Of a stretch of DNA of 28,342 nt, positions 7,152-15,316 are shown in pieces. The DNA comes from DAIDKA01 sp036521075 (lineage in GTDB: Bacteria; Pseudomonadota; Gammaproteobacteria; Steroidobacterales; Steroidobacteraceae). Position 1 is the stretch's first letter. Each line of letters begins with the position of its first letter. The notes under the pieces are model-generated. The model saw only the letters and a program-made list of their open reading frames with translations. It was not told the origin of the DNA and searched no databases. Made by a program: the position numbers and the translations under genes. The stretch spans positions 1 to 28,342 of the forward strand of contig DATDIL010000126.1 of assembly GCA_036521075.1 (NCBI GenBank), given 5' to 3'.

Positions 7152-9096
7152 CCTAACGCGGCGGTGGCTGCTGCTGCTGGTCGCGGTGGGAGCGCTGGGT
7201 TTGGGCGTATATGCCCGCTTCAAGGGTCTTGGCGCGGCCCCTCTGTCCGTGGATGAGTACTACCTGACTCGTTCAATAGACAACGTCATTCGCAGCGGAC
7301 TGCCGGCCTTCAAGTGCGGCGGCTTCTATACCAGGGGCTTGATCCAGCAGTACCTGTCTGCCGGTCTGCGTCTGGAAGGTATGGCGCCGGAGTTGGCACC
7401 GAGACTCATCGCGGCGCTGTGTAGCCTGCTGGTGCTGCCGGCCGCCTATTTGCTTGGCCGACGCGTGCATGGCAGGACCGTCGGATTGCTGGCCGTCACC
7501 GTGCTGGCGCTGTCGGTATGGGAAATCGAGATGGCGCGCTTTGGCCGCATGTATGCGCCCTTCCAAGCCCTGAGCGCATGGTATCTGGTCTTCTTCGTAC
7601 GCTATGTCGTCGATCGCGAGGCGCGGGCGCTATGGCCCATGCTCGCTCTTTCGCTGATCGGCCCATTGGTATGGGAAGGTGGCGCGCTGCTCGCGCTGGC
7701 GAACTTCCTGCCGATATTCCTGCGGCCAGATCCCGAGAAGCGCCCGTCCGGATCCGACTGGATCTATCTTGGGGGCGCAATGGTTCTGTTCGCCGCCGCG
7801 TACTGGTTTGTGACTGCGGATTTCCGAGGCTACAACGCCGCGTCCTGGCCCGCCAGCTTCAGTCGCGCGATGGTCGAGTTACCGCATGATCCAATGTCGG
7901 CACTGACACTGCCATTGTTACGCCTGCCATACCATCCCTGGTGGGCCGCGCTGGCGATCGTGCCGCTCATCGGCGCGCTGCTGGCGCTGCGCCGGATCTG
8001 GGCCTGGCGCCAGCGGCCGCTCGCGGCCGCGGGCCTGCTCGCGCTGCTCTTGGCGGCACTACTGCAACAATTCGCGGCCGTGCTGGCGATCGCACTGCTG
8101 CTGATGATGATGCGCCTGGTGCACTGGCGCGAGCTGTTCGGCAAGGCCGCAACTGCGCTCCTGGTGGCCCTGCTGCTGTGTGCGGCATACTGGCTGGCCT
8201 TCGGAGTCACCACGACCGATTGGCACACTGCCGCATCCACCGGTCTGGCGAAGGCCATCGCCGCCTTCGCCTACCCGTACCTGCGCTATCCCGACGTTGT
8301 CGGCGTGGTACTGCGGCCCTGGGCTCGCGCCGTGCCGCTGCTGGGATCAGGGCTGCTGTTGCTGATCGGCGGCGCCATGTGGCGTCAATGCCGGTCGGAG
8401 GAGCCGATGACGGCGGAGAGAGCGCTGCAGGTCGTCTTCCTGGTTTTGCTGTTGGCCGCCAGCGCCAGCAATCCGCCCCGGCAGGAGACGCGTTACGTCT
8501 TTTTCCTGTATCCCCTTGCCATCGTCATCGCGCTGACCGCCATCGTACGGGTCTCTCAATTCGTGCTGCAGCGGCGTCCCGCGGCGCTGAGCCTCGGCGT
8601 CATTCTCGGCCTGGGCGGATTCGCCCTGTCGGAAGACTTCCAGCCGCATCATCTGCTGCACATCGATCGCCCCTCGGAACTCTTCCGGGTGGGCATGCGG
8701 CACGATATGCAAGACTACCTGGAGATGCGCGACGACTATCGCGAGCTGTCACGCTGGCTGCAACAACACGCCGTGCCGGGCCGCGACCTGGTCATCAACG
8801 GCGTGCACGGTCTGGACTACTACGACTCGCATATCGACTACTTCTTTGCCGACCAACACGACCCGAATTTCGCGAGCTGGTCCTGCCGGCAGGGCAGCGT
8901 CGAGCGCTGGGGCAACTATCCGCTGATCTACTCGATGCCCGCGCTGAAGGCAACGATCATGTCAAGCCAGGAAACCTACCTGGTGGTGTTCGCTCCTGAC
9001 AGCATCCAGATGCTGGCATCGCTTGCCGACTTGAATCCGCACATCGTCTGGGCCCAGGGCTACGTCGACGTCATAGCCCTGCAGGGATCACGCTGA
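7135..9096 (+). CDS. GT-C fold membrane glycosyltransferase (PMT/ArnT-like)
   Basis: A 653-residue polytopic membrane protein. After a first membrane segment (about 10-27) comes LSVDEYYLTRSID with the acidic pair D40/E41, the GT-C position for the catalytic Asp/Glu. Further motifs fitting the family are ALSVWEIEMARFGRMYAPF (about 123-141) and a run of some ten more hydrophobic segments to about residue 500. A soluble C-terminal domain follows (about 520-653, with LVINGVHGLDYYDSHIDYFF). By family it transfers a polyprenyl-phosphate-linked sugar to a glycan or lipid acceptor in the periplasm. Its start overlaps the preceding GT2 gene by 17 bases, so coupling is likely, and the ArnC-like protein two genes upstream would make its donor. 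The substrate is unknown. Confidence 0.87.
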   Translation: MYSSSSLTRRWLLLLVAVGALGLGVYARFKGLGAAPLSVDEYYLTRSIDNVIRSGLPAFKCGGFYTRGLIQQYLSAGLRLEGMAPELAPRLIAALCSLLVLPAAYLLGRRVHGRTVGLLAVTVLALSVWEIEMARFGRMYAPFQALSAWYLVFFVRYVVDREARALWPMLALSLIGPLVWEGGALLALANFLPIFLRPDPEKRPSGSDWIYLGGAMVLFAAAYWFVTADFRGYNAASWPASFSRAMVELPHDPMSALTLPLLRLPYHPWWAALAIVPLIGALLALRRIWAWRQRPLAAAGLLALLLAALLQQFAAVLAIALLLMMMRLVHWRELFGKAATALLVALLLCAAYWLAFGVTTTDWHTAASTGLAKAIAAFAYPYLRYPDVVGVVLRPWARAVPLLGSGLLLLIGGAMWRQCRSEEPMTAERALQVVFLVLLLAASASNPPRQETRYVFFLYPLAIVIALTAIVRVSQFVLQRRPAALSLGVILGLGGFALSEDFQPHHLLHIDRPSELFRVGMRHDMQDYLEMRDDYRELSRWLQQHAVPGRDLVINGVHGLDYYDSHIDYFFADQHDPNFASWSCRQGSVERWGNYPLIYSMPALKATIMSSQETYLVVFAPDSIQMLASLADLNPHIVWAQGYVDVIALQGSR

Positions 9097-9109
9097 GCTC
9101 GGGTACATC

Positions 9110-10234
9110 ATGCGCGTATGCGTCGTCGCCGAAAATCATCCTTTGGCCTTGATGGGGGGCGCGGAGTACCAGACCGGTCTGTTGACCGAGGAGCTGTGCG
9201 CGCGACCCGGCGTCCAGGTGACCTATCTGGCACGGCGCGTACCCGGCCCGAAAGATGCCGCGCTGCTGCCCTATGCGGTTCAATGCATCGGCAGCGACGC
9301 CGGCATCCGCCGCCGGGCCGCGTTCTTCGACGCCCTGAACCTGCAGCGCGCCCTGACGCAGCTGCGCCCGGACGTCATCTATCAGCAGGCAAAGCAAAGC
9401 TATACCGCGGTATGCGCCCGGTACGCCATGCGCTCTGGCGTCCCGTTCTTCTTTCATGTGGCCAGTGATGCCGACCTGGGTCATCGTTGGATCTCATTGC
9501 ATCTATCGTTCAACACGCCGTTTGATATCGCCGAGTCGCTGTCAGGCGATTGGGGAATCCGGCATGCCAGCCACATCATCGTACAGACGGACCGGCAAGC
9601 GCAGACGCTGCAGAGCAAAACCGGTCGTGTTGCCGCAGCGGTGGTCCGCAATTTCCAACCCTTGCCGTCGTCCTTGCCCACCAAGCCGGCCGGACCACTG
9701 CAGATCCTGTGGGTGGCAAATCTGAAGGACGTGAAGCGCCCGGAGCTGTTTGTCGACCTGGCCGAGTCCTTCAGCGACCGCGATGATCTGCACTTTGTCA
9801 TGGTGGGGCGGCCTACGGCACTACGAAGGTTCGCTGCACTGATGCAGCGTATTCCCAAGATCGCAAACCTGACCTACCTCGGCGAGCAGCCCATCGACCG
9901 GGTCAATGAGCTGATGGCTACCGCAGCCTTTCACGTGAACACCAGCAGCTTTGAAGGCTTCCCGAACACCTTCATACAGGCATGGGCACGCGGTGCCGTG
10001 GTGATGAGCATCGCGGTGGATCCAGACGGCATGGCAGCGCGCGGCATCGGCTATTGCGCGGGTAGCCCCTATGGGCTGCACAGTCGTCTGGACGAATTGT
10101 CCCGCTCCACGGCAACTCGGCAGGCGATCGCCGAGCGCGCGTTCGCCCACGCGCAGTCGCACCACTCCCTGGCCGCGCGCGCACATCTGGCTGATCTGAT
10201 GCTCGCCGCCGCATCCGGCCATCCATCGCGATGA
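9110..10234 (+). CDS. GT4-family glycosyltransferase (GT-B fold)
   Basis: A 374-residue cytosolic protein. The N-terminal domain begins VCVVAENHPLALMGGAEYQT with the glycine-rich acceptor-side loop (about residues 3-22). The C-terminal nucleotide-sugar domain begins near LQILWVANLKDVKRPELFV (198-216), followed by FVMVGRP and FEGFPNTFIQAWARG (281-295). The usual E-X7-E pair appears as E282...Q290, a variant I associate with the EGFPNTF-type proteins of this family. It should transfer a sugar from a nucleotide donor to the growing lipid-linked repeat unit. It starts 13 bases after the GT-C gene in the same operon. Donor and linkage cannot be read from the sequence. Confidence 0.9.
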   Translation: MRVCVVAENHPLALMGGAEYQTGLLTEELCARPGVQVTYLARRVPGPKDAALLPYAVQCIGSDAGIRRRAAFFDALNLQRALTQLRPDVIYQQAKQSYTAVCARYAMRSGVPFFFHVASDADLGHRWISLHLSFNTPFDIAESLSGDWGIRHASHIIVQTDRQAQTLQSKTGRVAAAVVRNFQPLPSSLPTKPAGPLQILWVANLKDVKRPELFVDLAESFSDRDDLHFVMVGRPTALRRFAALMQRIPKIANLTYLGEQPIDRVNELMATAAFHVNTSSFEGFPNTFIQAWARGAVVMSIAVDPDGMAARGIGYCAGSPYGLHSRLDELSRSTATRQAIAERAFAHAQSHHSLAARAHLADLMLAAASGHPSR

Positions 10235-10261
10235 CTTCCGGCAGTTGCTTGCAGGCAGTTC

Positions 10262-11494
10262 ATGGCCTCTAGAACCATCCGCTTGCTATTTTGGACGCGC
10301 GAGGAATTCCCGACCTCACGCGTGGACGTCGAGATTCTTTTCTGCCGCGAACTTGTCGGCCGCGGGCACGTGATCGATTTCGTGATGCAGGCGAGCAGGC
10401 CCGACATTAGGCCGGGACGGCACGACTGGCACGGCCGGAGCGTATTCGTCGGCCCAACCGCGGCCGGGGGCACCATGCGGCAATTCCTCAGGCACTGGCT
10501 TGGCCTCTGGCATGACCTTGCCTCGCTGCGCCTGGCGGTCCGATCGCAGTATGACGCCCTGCAGGTCCGCGACAAGTTCGTCATCGCTTCGATTGCCGTG
10601 ATAGTGGCGCGCCTGCGCGGACTGAGGTTTTTTTTCTGGCTGTCGTTCCCGTTTCCCGAAGCCGACATCATCCGGGCCAGAGAGCGCCTGGCGCGGCAAC
10701 CCGCCTTTGCGCGCCTACGAGGCGCCCTGTCCGGCTGGCTGCTGTACCACTGGATCCTGCCGCGTGCGGACCACGCGTTCGTGCAAAGCGAGGTCATGAA
10801 GCAGGACTTTGTCGCCCGCGGCCTGAATGCGCTGCGATTGACCGCCGTACCGATGGGCGTGGACCTGGACGATATTCCCGCTGCGGTGGATGCCGTTCAA
10901 CGCCAGGCCGGATCCGATATCCTGCTGGGATACCTGGGCGCCCTGGATGCGGATCGCCAGCTGCATATGCTGGTGGATATGCTTGCCGATCTGCGCCGAA
11001 GCGGCATGCCGGCGCGCCTCCTGCTCATTGGCGATGCGTACAAGCCCGAGGACCGGGAACTGCTGCGGCGGCGCGCTGCCGAATGTGCAGTGTTGCCGTT
11101 CCTGGAAATCACCGGATTGCTCCCACGACTGGAGGCGCTGCGGCGGATGAAGCAGGTCGACATCGCCCTGTCGCCGATCTATCCCTCGCCCATGTACCGC
11201 GTCGCCTCGCCTACCAAACTGGTCGAGTACCTCGCGCTCGAGTTGCCGGTGGTCGCGAACGATCACCCGGAGCAGCGGCGGATCCTCGAGGCCAGCAGGG
11301 CCGGAGTCTGCGCGCCCTGGGGTTCGCGGCATTTTGCCAGGGGGGTGCGCTGGCTCATGCACCGCAGCCCCGCACAGCGATCCGAGATGGGCGCCAGGGG
11401 TCGCGCGTGGGTCGAACAGCACCGGACCTACTCGAAGATCGCCGATCGCCTCGAATCCAGCTATCTCCAATTGCTTACGGAGCCGACGCCATGA
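10262..11494 (+). CDS. GT4-like glycosyltransferase
   Basis: A 410-residue GT-B protein. The N-terminal domain starts LLFWTREEFPTSRVDVEI. A membrane-associating hydrophobic/basic stretch (GLRFFFWLSFPFPEAD) lies near residues 120-135. VPMGVDLDDI (about 196-205) marks the linker and ILLGYLGALDADRQL the start of the donor domain. The donor-site segment reads SPMYRVASPTKLVEYLALELPVVAND (about 308-333, described by its ends SPMYR and VVAND): the second acidic residue of the E-X7-E motif is kept in KLVEY, while the first is not evident. It is 27 bases downstream of another GT4 gene and 25 before a third, so the three probably add successive sugars to one repeat unit. Product and linkage are unknown. 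Confidence 0.87.
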   Translation: MASRTIRLLFWTREEFPTSRVDVEILFCRELVGRGHVIDFVMQASRPDIRPGRHDWHGRSVFVGPTAAGGTMRQFLRHWLGLWHDLASLRLAVRSQYDALQVRDKFVIASIAVIVARLRGLRFFFWLSFPFPEADIIRARERLARQPAFARLRGALSGWLLYHWILPRADHAFVQSEVMKQDFVARGLNALRLTAVPMGVDLDDIPAAVDAVQRQAGSDILLGYLGALDADRQLHMLVDMLADLRRSGMPARLLLIGDAYKPEDRELLRRRAAECAVLPFLEITGLLPRLEALRRMKQVDIALSPIYPSPMYRVASPTKLVEYLALELPVVANDHPEQRRILEASRAGVCAPWGSRHFARGVRWLMHRSPAQRSEMGARGRAWVEQHRTYSKIADRLESSYLQLLTEPTP

Positions 11495-11519
11495 TGACAG
11501 CAGGTGCCGGGGCCAGATA

Positions 11520-12731
11520 ATGTGCAGGATCGCCATTTTCCATCCGACCGATCCCTTGGGCAACGTGCCCGGCGGGATTGAAAGCATCATACGCGGCATC
11601 CTGAAATGGTCGCCGCCGGACCTTCAGTACACGCTTTTTGGCGCCACCAGCGACGCCATCGCCCGGCCCGTCGGTCGAGAACAGCCACTGCCATTCGCTC
11701 CGAGCCAGAGCCGCTTCGTTCCCGTGACCACCGTCGACAGCGCAGGCAGGCGTGGCCTGGTGCCTGCCATCGTCAGGTACATGCAGGCGCTGAGACACCA
11801 CATCCGCGGCGGTCAATGCGATCGCTTCGCCATCCTCGATTTTCACCGCGTCGAGCCGTTGTGGCTTTTCAGGAATGACGCCAGGCCAAAAAATATCATC
11901 CTTCACCAGGACATGTCGGCGATTCGGGATGAGAACTGCGACATCATGTGGCGACACGCGCCATGGCTGTATGAGCTCGTGGAAAGACCATTGCTTTCAC
12001 ATGTCGATCACATTTTTGCAGTGCGACAGTCCGCCGTAGCGCGCTATCGCCGCAGCTACCCGAAGCCCCCGGATTGGGTATCGTTCATGCCGACCTGGGT
12101 GGACATCACCGTGTTCTCGCCAGCGCCCACGGCGGAAATCCGGGAGCGTCTGCGAGAAAATCTGCGGCGCCGACTGGGCATCAGTGACCCGGAGACGAAA
12201 GTGCTGCTCACCGTCGGCCGCCTGGATAAGCAAAAGGATCCGCTGCTCCTGATAAACGCCTTCAACGAGGTATTACGCAACCGCGGCAAGCTGCATCTGG
12301 TGCTCATCGGCGACGGTCTGCTGAGAACCGCCGTCGAGCAAACCTGTGCCGCACTCGGAGTGCGGGCTGCGGTCAGCCTCCTGGGAGTACAACCGTCGAC
12401 GACCATTGCCGATGTGTTGCGCGCGAGCGATCTCTTTGTGCTCTCGTCCGCCTATGAAGGCATGCCGATTGCGGTGCTTGAAGCACTTGCCACGGGCGTT
12501 CCGGTCGTGAGCACGAATGTCGGCGAGATTCCGAGCATCGTGCGGGACGGCATCAACGGCGCAGTCTGTTCAACGCGCACCGTGAAATCCCTGTCCGAGG
12601 CAATGATCAGATGCCTGAGCGCGCTGCCCTCAATCAGCGGGGAGCCATGCGAGCAATCGGCAACGCCGTACCACCCCGATAAGGTTCTGCATTTGCTGTA
12701 TGCCAATCATCGCCAACAGGGACAGCGCTAG
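11520..12731 (+). CDS. GT4-family glycosyltransferase
   Basis: A 403-residue GT-B protein starting at ATG 11520 (MCRIAIFHPTDPLGNVPGGI). The frame is open upstream to 11334, but that part overlaps the preceding gene by 160 bases and has no family motif. The donor domain has VLLTVGRLDKQKDPLLLI (about 228-245) and a complete E-X7-E motif in AYEGMPIAVLEALATGVPVV (E313 and E321), then GEIPSIVRDGINGAV. This is the classic retaining GT4 pattern. It is third in the GT4 trio, 25 bases after the previous stop and 11 bases before the acyltransferase gene. The segment near its 3' end (12570-12621) is repeated in diverged form at 14926-14977. Confidence 0.9.
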   Translation: MCRIAIFHPTDPLGNVPGGIESIIRGILKWSPPDLQYTLFGATSDAIARPVGREQPLPFAPSQSRFVPVTTVDSAGRRGLVPAIVRYMQALRHHIRGGQCDRFAILDFHRVEPLWLFRNDARPKNIILHQDMSAIRDENCDIMWRHAPWLYELVERPLLSHVDHIFAVRQSAVARYRRSYPKPPDWVSFMPTWVDITVFSPAPTAEIRERLRENLRRRLGISDPETKVLLTVGRLDKQKDPLLLINAFNEVLRNRGKLHLVLIGDGLLRTAVEQTCAALGVRAAVSLLGVQPSTTIADVLRASDLFVLSSAYEGMPIAVLEALATGVPVVSTNVGEIPSIVRDGINGAVCSTRTVKSLSEAMIRCLSALPSISGEPCEQSATPYHPDKVLHLLYANHRQQGQR

Positions 12732-12742
12732 GTTTCGGGTCC

Positions 12743-14689
12743 GTGACTACCATGGCTAATCCTCCACATATCGCCTATCGGCCGGACATTGACGGCCTGC
12801 GCGCGATAGCCGTGTTGGCGGTATTGCTGTATCACGCCTTCCCCGCTTGTCTGCCGGGCGGCTTCGTTGGGGTCGACATCTTCTTCGTGATCTCTGGATT
12901 TCTGATCTCCGGTATCATTTTCGATGGACTGGAAAAAGGAACCTTCAGCTTCGTCGAGTTCTATAGCCGGCGCATTCGAAGAATATTTCCCGCCCTTGCG
13001 CTCGTGTGCGCAGCGTGCCTGATCTTTGGCTGGTTTGCGCTGTTGCCAGACGAATATCGCCAGCTCGGGACGCACGTCGCCGGGGGCGCCGGCTTTCTCT
13101 CCAATTTCGTGCTGCTGCGGGAATCCGGGTATTTTGATATCGACGCGAAGCTCAAGCCGCTGCTTCACCTGTGGTCGCTGGGCATCGAAGAGCAATACTA
13201 TCTGGTTTGGCCCGCGGCACTTTTTCTATGTCGAAGCCGTCGGCGCGCGACCGCGCTGTTGCTGGTCTTGGTGGGCGGAGTCTCCTTTGCGCTGAATCTC
13301 TACTATACGAGCCGCGACCCCTCACTCGCCTATTATCTGCCGTTCACCCGATTTTGGGAGCTCATGATAGGTAGCGCCTTGGCCTTTGCCGCACGCAACG
13401 CAACCGCCGCCAGTGTCATTACGGGTGGCCCGCTCGCGAACTTCAAGTCAATTGCCGGCGTGCTCGCCCTCACCCTGTCGCTGATTCTTATCAACGAAAC
13501 GCGGCCGTTCCCTGGCTGGTGGGCACTGCTTGCATGCTCCGGGGCATTCCTCCTGATCTGTGCGGGCCCCGAGGCTTGGTTCAATAGGCGCATTCTGTCC
13601 AGCCGGCCGATGGTGTGGACCGGGTTGATCAGTTACCCGTTGTATCTGTGGCATTGGCCGATACTGTCCTTCGGTATCATCATCAGCCGCACGCCGTCGA
13701 TCGGTTACCGCATCGCCGCTCTGGCTGCCAGCGTGGCGCTGGCTGCTCTGACATATCACTTCATCGAACTGCCGGTGCGTCGTGGAAAGGTGCGACCGAA
13801 ATTGCGGCGCGTGACGCTGCAGCTGCTGGGGTCGATGGCGGTCGTGGGAGTGATCGGCGCGTCGGCCAGGTACGATATAGTGCGGCCAATATCCGCGAGC
13901 GATCCCAGAGACGTCGAGATATCAACGGCAAGGCATGACGGCTATTTTCATGCCACCGACTTGATCCCCGGGACAGTGAAGAATACGACACTCTTCTTTG
14001 GTGATAGCCACATGCAACAGTACTGGCCACGGATTGAACTGTTGACTCGGCGCCCGGGCAACAGGCGAACCGTTGAGCTGCGGACTTTGGGTGGCTGTGC
14101 TCCGATACCCCTCGTCGAGCGCACCGGCGAGCCCTGCCTGGATTTTGTGAACTCCGGGTTCGCGCGCGCCGCGGCGCCCGACGTCGACGTGGTCGTGATC
14201 GCAGCCTCATGGAAGGGTTTTGCCGAGCGGGGCGATTACTATCGTCCCGGACTGCGTAACGCAGCGCCATTGGACATGCTGTCTCCCGACACGCACTGGG
14301 TCTATGACGGGTTTGCGGACGCCCTGGCGCACCTCCGGCAATTGGGCAAGCGAGTGGTGGTGCTGTCATCATCGCCGCGAGGCTATGCGTTCGAGCCCGG
14401 GCGAATGGTGGATCGGAGCCGGTTGATCCCGCGTGTGAAGCCGGCACAGATCGTCTACCGTGCGGCCATGGTCGCGTTCCTATCGCCTATCGACCGCAGG
14501 ATCCGCGCCGCTGCACAGAAAGCCGGCGTCGAGATTCTGGATCCGGATGATTGGCTTTGCACTGCCACGGTGTGCCCGACCGTCGATTCCGACGGCCGCC
14601 CCCTGTATCAGGACGGGACCCACATTAGGGCCACGACCGCCCGTGACGAGGCCACGGGACTGGATCAGTTTGTCGTGTTGGGCCCGTAG
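12743..14689 (+). CDS. Acyltransferase-3 / SGNH fusion, glycan O-acetyltransferase (OafA-like)
   Basis: A 648-residue fusion and paralogue of the protein at 2850-4868. The acyltransferase-3 membrane domain has YRPDIDGLRAIAVLAVLLYH (12-31, with the conserved His31), GVDIFFVISGFLISGI, FYSRRIRRIFPA and LLHLWSLGIEEQYYL (140-154). After the membrane part (to about residue 375), the periplasmic SGNH domain shows FFGDSHMQQYW (418-428) and the catalytic Asp/His block QDGTHI (623-628), so it looks active. The expected role is O-acetylation of the repeat unit or polymer. It follows the third GT4 gene by 11 bases and ends the compact plus-strand operon. The start is GTG at 12743; an ATG three codons later (12752) is an alternative. 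The C-terminus has little sequence beyond the DGTHI block. Confidence 0.9.
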   Translation: MTTMANPPHIAYRPDIDGLRAIAVLAVLLYHAFPACLPGGFVGVDIFFVISGFLISGIIFDGLEKGTFSFVEFYSRRIRRIFPALALVCAACLIFGWFALLPDEYRQLGTHVAGGAGFLSNFVLLRESGYFDIDAKLKPLLHLWSLGIEEQYYLVWPAALFLCRSRRRATALLLVLVGGVSFALNLYYTSRDPSLAYYLPFTRFWELMIGSALAFAARNATAASVITGGPLANFKSIAGVLALTLSLILINETRPFPGWWALLACSGAFLLICAGPEAWFNRRILSSRPMVWTGLISYPLYLWHWPILSFGIIISRTPSIGYRIAALAASVALAALTYHFIELPVRRGKVRPKLRRVTLQLLGSMAVVGVIGASARYDIVRPISASDPRDVEISTARHDGYFHATDLIPGTVKNTTLFFGDSHMQQYWPRIELLTRRPGNRRTVELRTLGGCAPIPLVERTGEPCLDFVNSGFARAAAPDVDVVVIAASWKGFAERGDYYRPGLRNAAPLDMLSPDTHWVYDGFADALAHLRQLGKRVVVLSSSPRGYAFEPGRMVDRSRLIPRVKPAQIVYRAAMVAFLSPIDRRIRAAAQKAGVEILDPDDWLCTATVCPTVDSDGRPLYQDGTHIRATTARDEATGLDQFVVLGP

Positions 14690-14925
14690 CCGGTCGATCT
14701 GCGCAATTGAGTTGCCACACAACTGTAGGTCCCGCCCTCGTTGAGAGTGGCTCACGCGCTATAAGGGCTAAATTGCCCGTATTTGTGATCAAACGCACAG
14801 TCTCGCGGACCTTGGGCTGTATTAACCGTTCCATTCCCACCATTGTTTATGGATGAATTCAAGAGGCCATATTAGTGAGCGAGCGGAGATCTGCGGCATT
14901 TTTGCATATATAGCCATCCAACGTA

Positions 14926-15138
14926 TCAACGGGCACCGTGGAAGCCCTGTGCGAGGCAATCATCAGGTGCCTGAGCGTGTGTGCCGCCCTCACCCAGCGG
15001 GGGCGCATGGGCCCGGCCCAGTTCGATCTGCGCTCATATTCGAATGGCAGCCCAACTGGAGTGAATCGCGAAATTTGGAATGCGCATAGGCGCATTTCCG
15101 TGCCTCGCGCAACGTCATATGGTCGGAAGGCCGACTAG
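14926..15138 (+). pseudogene. Remnant of a GT4 glycosyltransferase 3' end
   Basis: Bases 14926-14977 match 12570-12621 of the intact GT4 gene at 46 of 52 positions without gaps, in the same reading frame. The intact peptide STRTVKSLSEAMIRCLS corresponds to STGTVEALCEAIIRCLS here. A stop codon (TAG) lies four codons before the match and no donor-site motif (E-X7-E) precedes it, so only the tail of the gene survives. Beyond 14977 the two sequences part, with a small length difference and then only patchy similarity to about 15003. The frame then runs to a TAG at 15136. This is either the leftover of a related GT4 gene or a partial duplication, and I cannot tell which. The limits beyond 14977 are uncertain. 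Confidence 0.6.
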
Positions 15139-15148
15139 TTCACACTTT

Positions 15149-15164
15149 CCCGATATTGATCGGG
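15149..15164. repeat. 16-base hyphenated palindrome, upstream copy
   Basis: CCCGAT-attg-ATCGGG: perfect 6-base arms around a 4-base spacer, about 150 bases before the secreted-protein gene. It shares the layout CCCRAT-N4-ATYGGG with the palindrome at 15242-15257. It is a candidate binding site; a chance occurrence of a single copy would not be surprising. Confidence 0.35.
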
Positions 15165-15183
15165 ATCACAGTGTCGCAAGTTG

Positions 15184-15208
15184 TCGACTGTCGCCAGACA
15201 TCGACTGT
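15184..15208 (+). repeat. Direct repeat TCGACTGT, 17 bases apart, abutting a candidate -35 box
   Basis: TCGACTGT occurs at 15184-15191 and again at 15201-15208. The second copy touches the TTGACC box at 15209. Two half-sites in tandem just upstream of a -35 element are a common activator layout, but here this is only suggestive. Confidence 0.25.
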
Positions 15209-15237
15209 TTGACCACTACGGACACGCTCCTTAGGCT
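15209..15237 (+). promoter_or_regulatory. Candidate promoter of the secreted-protein gene
   Basis: TTGACC (15209-15214) and TAGGCT (15232-15237) are 17 bases apart, about 80 bases before the start codon. The -35 box is good and the -10 box poor (three of six). It is flanked on both sides by the two similar palindromes. Confidence 0.28.
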
Positions 15238-15241
15238 GGGA

Positions 15242-15257
15242 CCCAATGTGCATTGGG
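15242..15257. repeat. 16-base hyphenated palindrome, downstream copy
   Basis: CCCAAT-gtgc-ATTGGG: perfect 6-base arms around a 4-base spacer, just downstream of the candidate -10 box, so in the expected 5' leader. A repressor site or a leader hairpin would both fit. It pairs with the copy at 15149-15164. Confidence 0.35.
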
Positions 15258-15304
15258 CACGCGCCGGCCCGTGAATCCTGAACGCGCGCGTGCGATGACG
15301 AACC

Positions 15305-15310
15305 GAGGAG
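15305..15310 (+). promoter_or_regulatory. Strong ribosome binding site of the secreted-protein gene
   Basis: GAGGAG ends six bases before the ATG at 15317. It is the clearest Shine-Dalgarno sequence in the window and fixes this start. Most of the neighbouring glycosyltransferase genes have weak sites. Confidence 0.7.
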
Positions 15311-15316
15311 ATCCTG

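Larger units (their letters stand above)
14690..15316. other. 627-base gap with a glycosyltransferase remnant and regulatory-looking repeats
   Basis: No intact gene is convincing here. The left third (14690-14925) holds only short weak hairpins, such as GGGC-6-GCCC at 14765-14778. The middle carries a GT4 C-terminal remnant (from 14926). The last 180 bases carry two similar 16-base palindromes, a direct repeat, a promoter candidate and the ribosome site of the secreted-protein gene. Small open frames at 14853-15089 and 14859-15095 have no recognisable protein features. Confidence 0.6.

Noticed and set aside
7941..8999. Plus-strand frame of 352 codons inside the second GT-C gene
   Set aside because: Alanine/arginine-rich shifted-frame translation of a gene with clear membrane segments and a GT-C motif.
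11334..11519. 62-codon N-terminal extension of the third GT4 protein
   Set aside because: It overlaps the preceding GT4 gene by 160 bases, and the GT-B fold begins at the ATG at 11520.
14853..15095. Small open frames on both strands in the gap before the secreted-protein gene
   Set aside because: No ribosome site, no hydrophobic or conserved pattern; part of the region is explained by the GT4 remnant.
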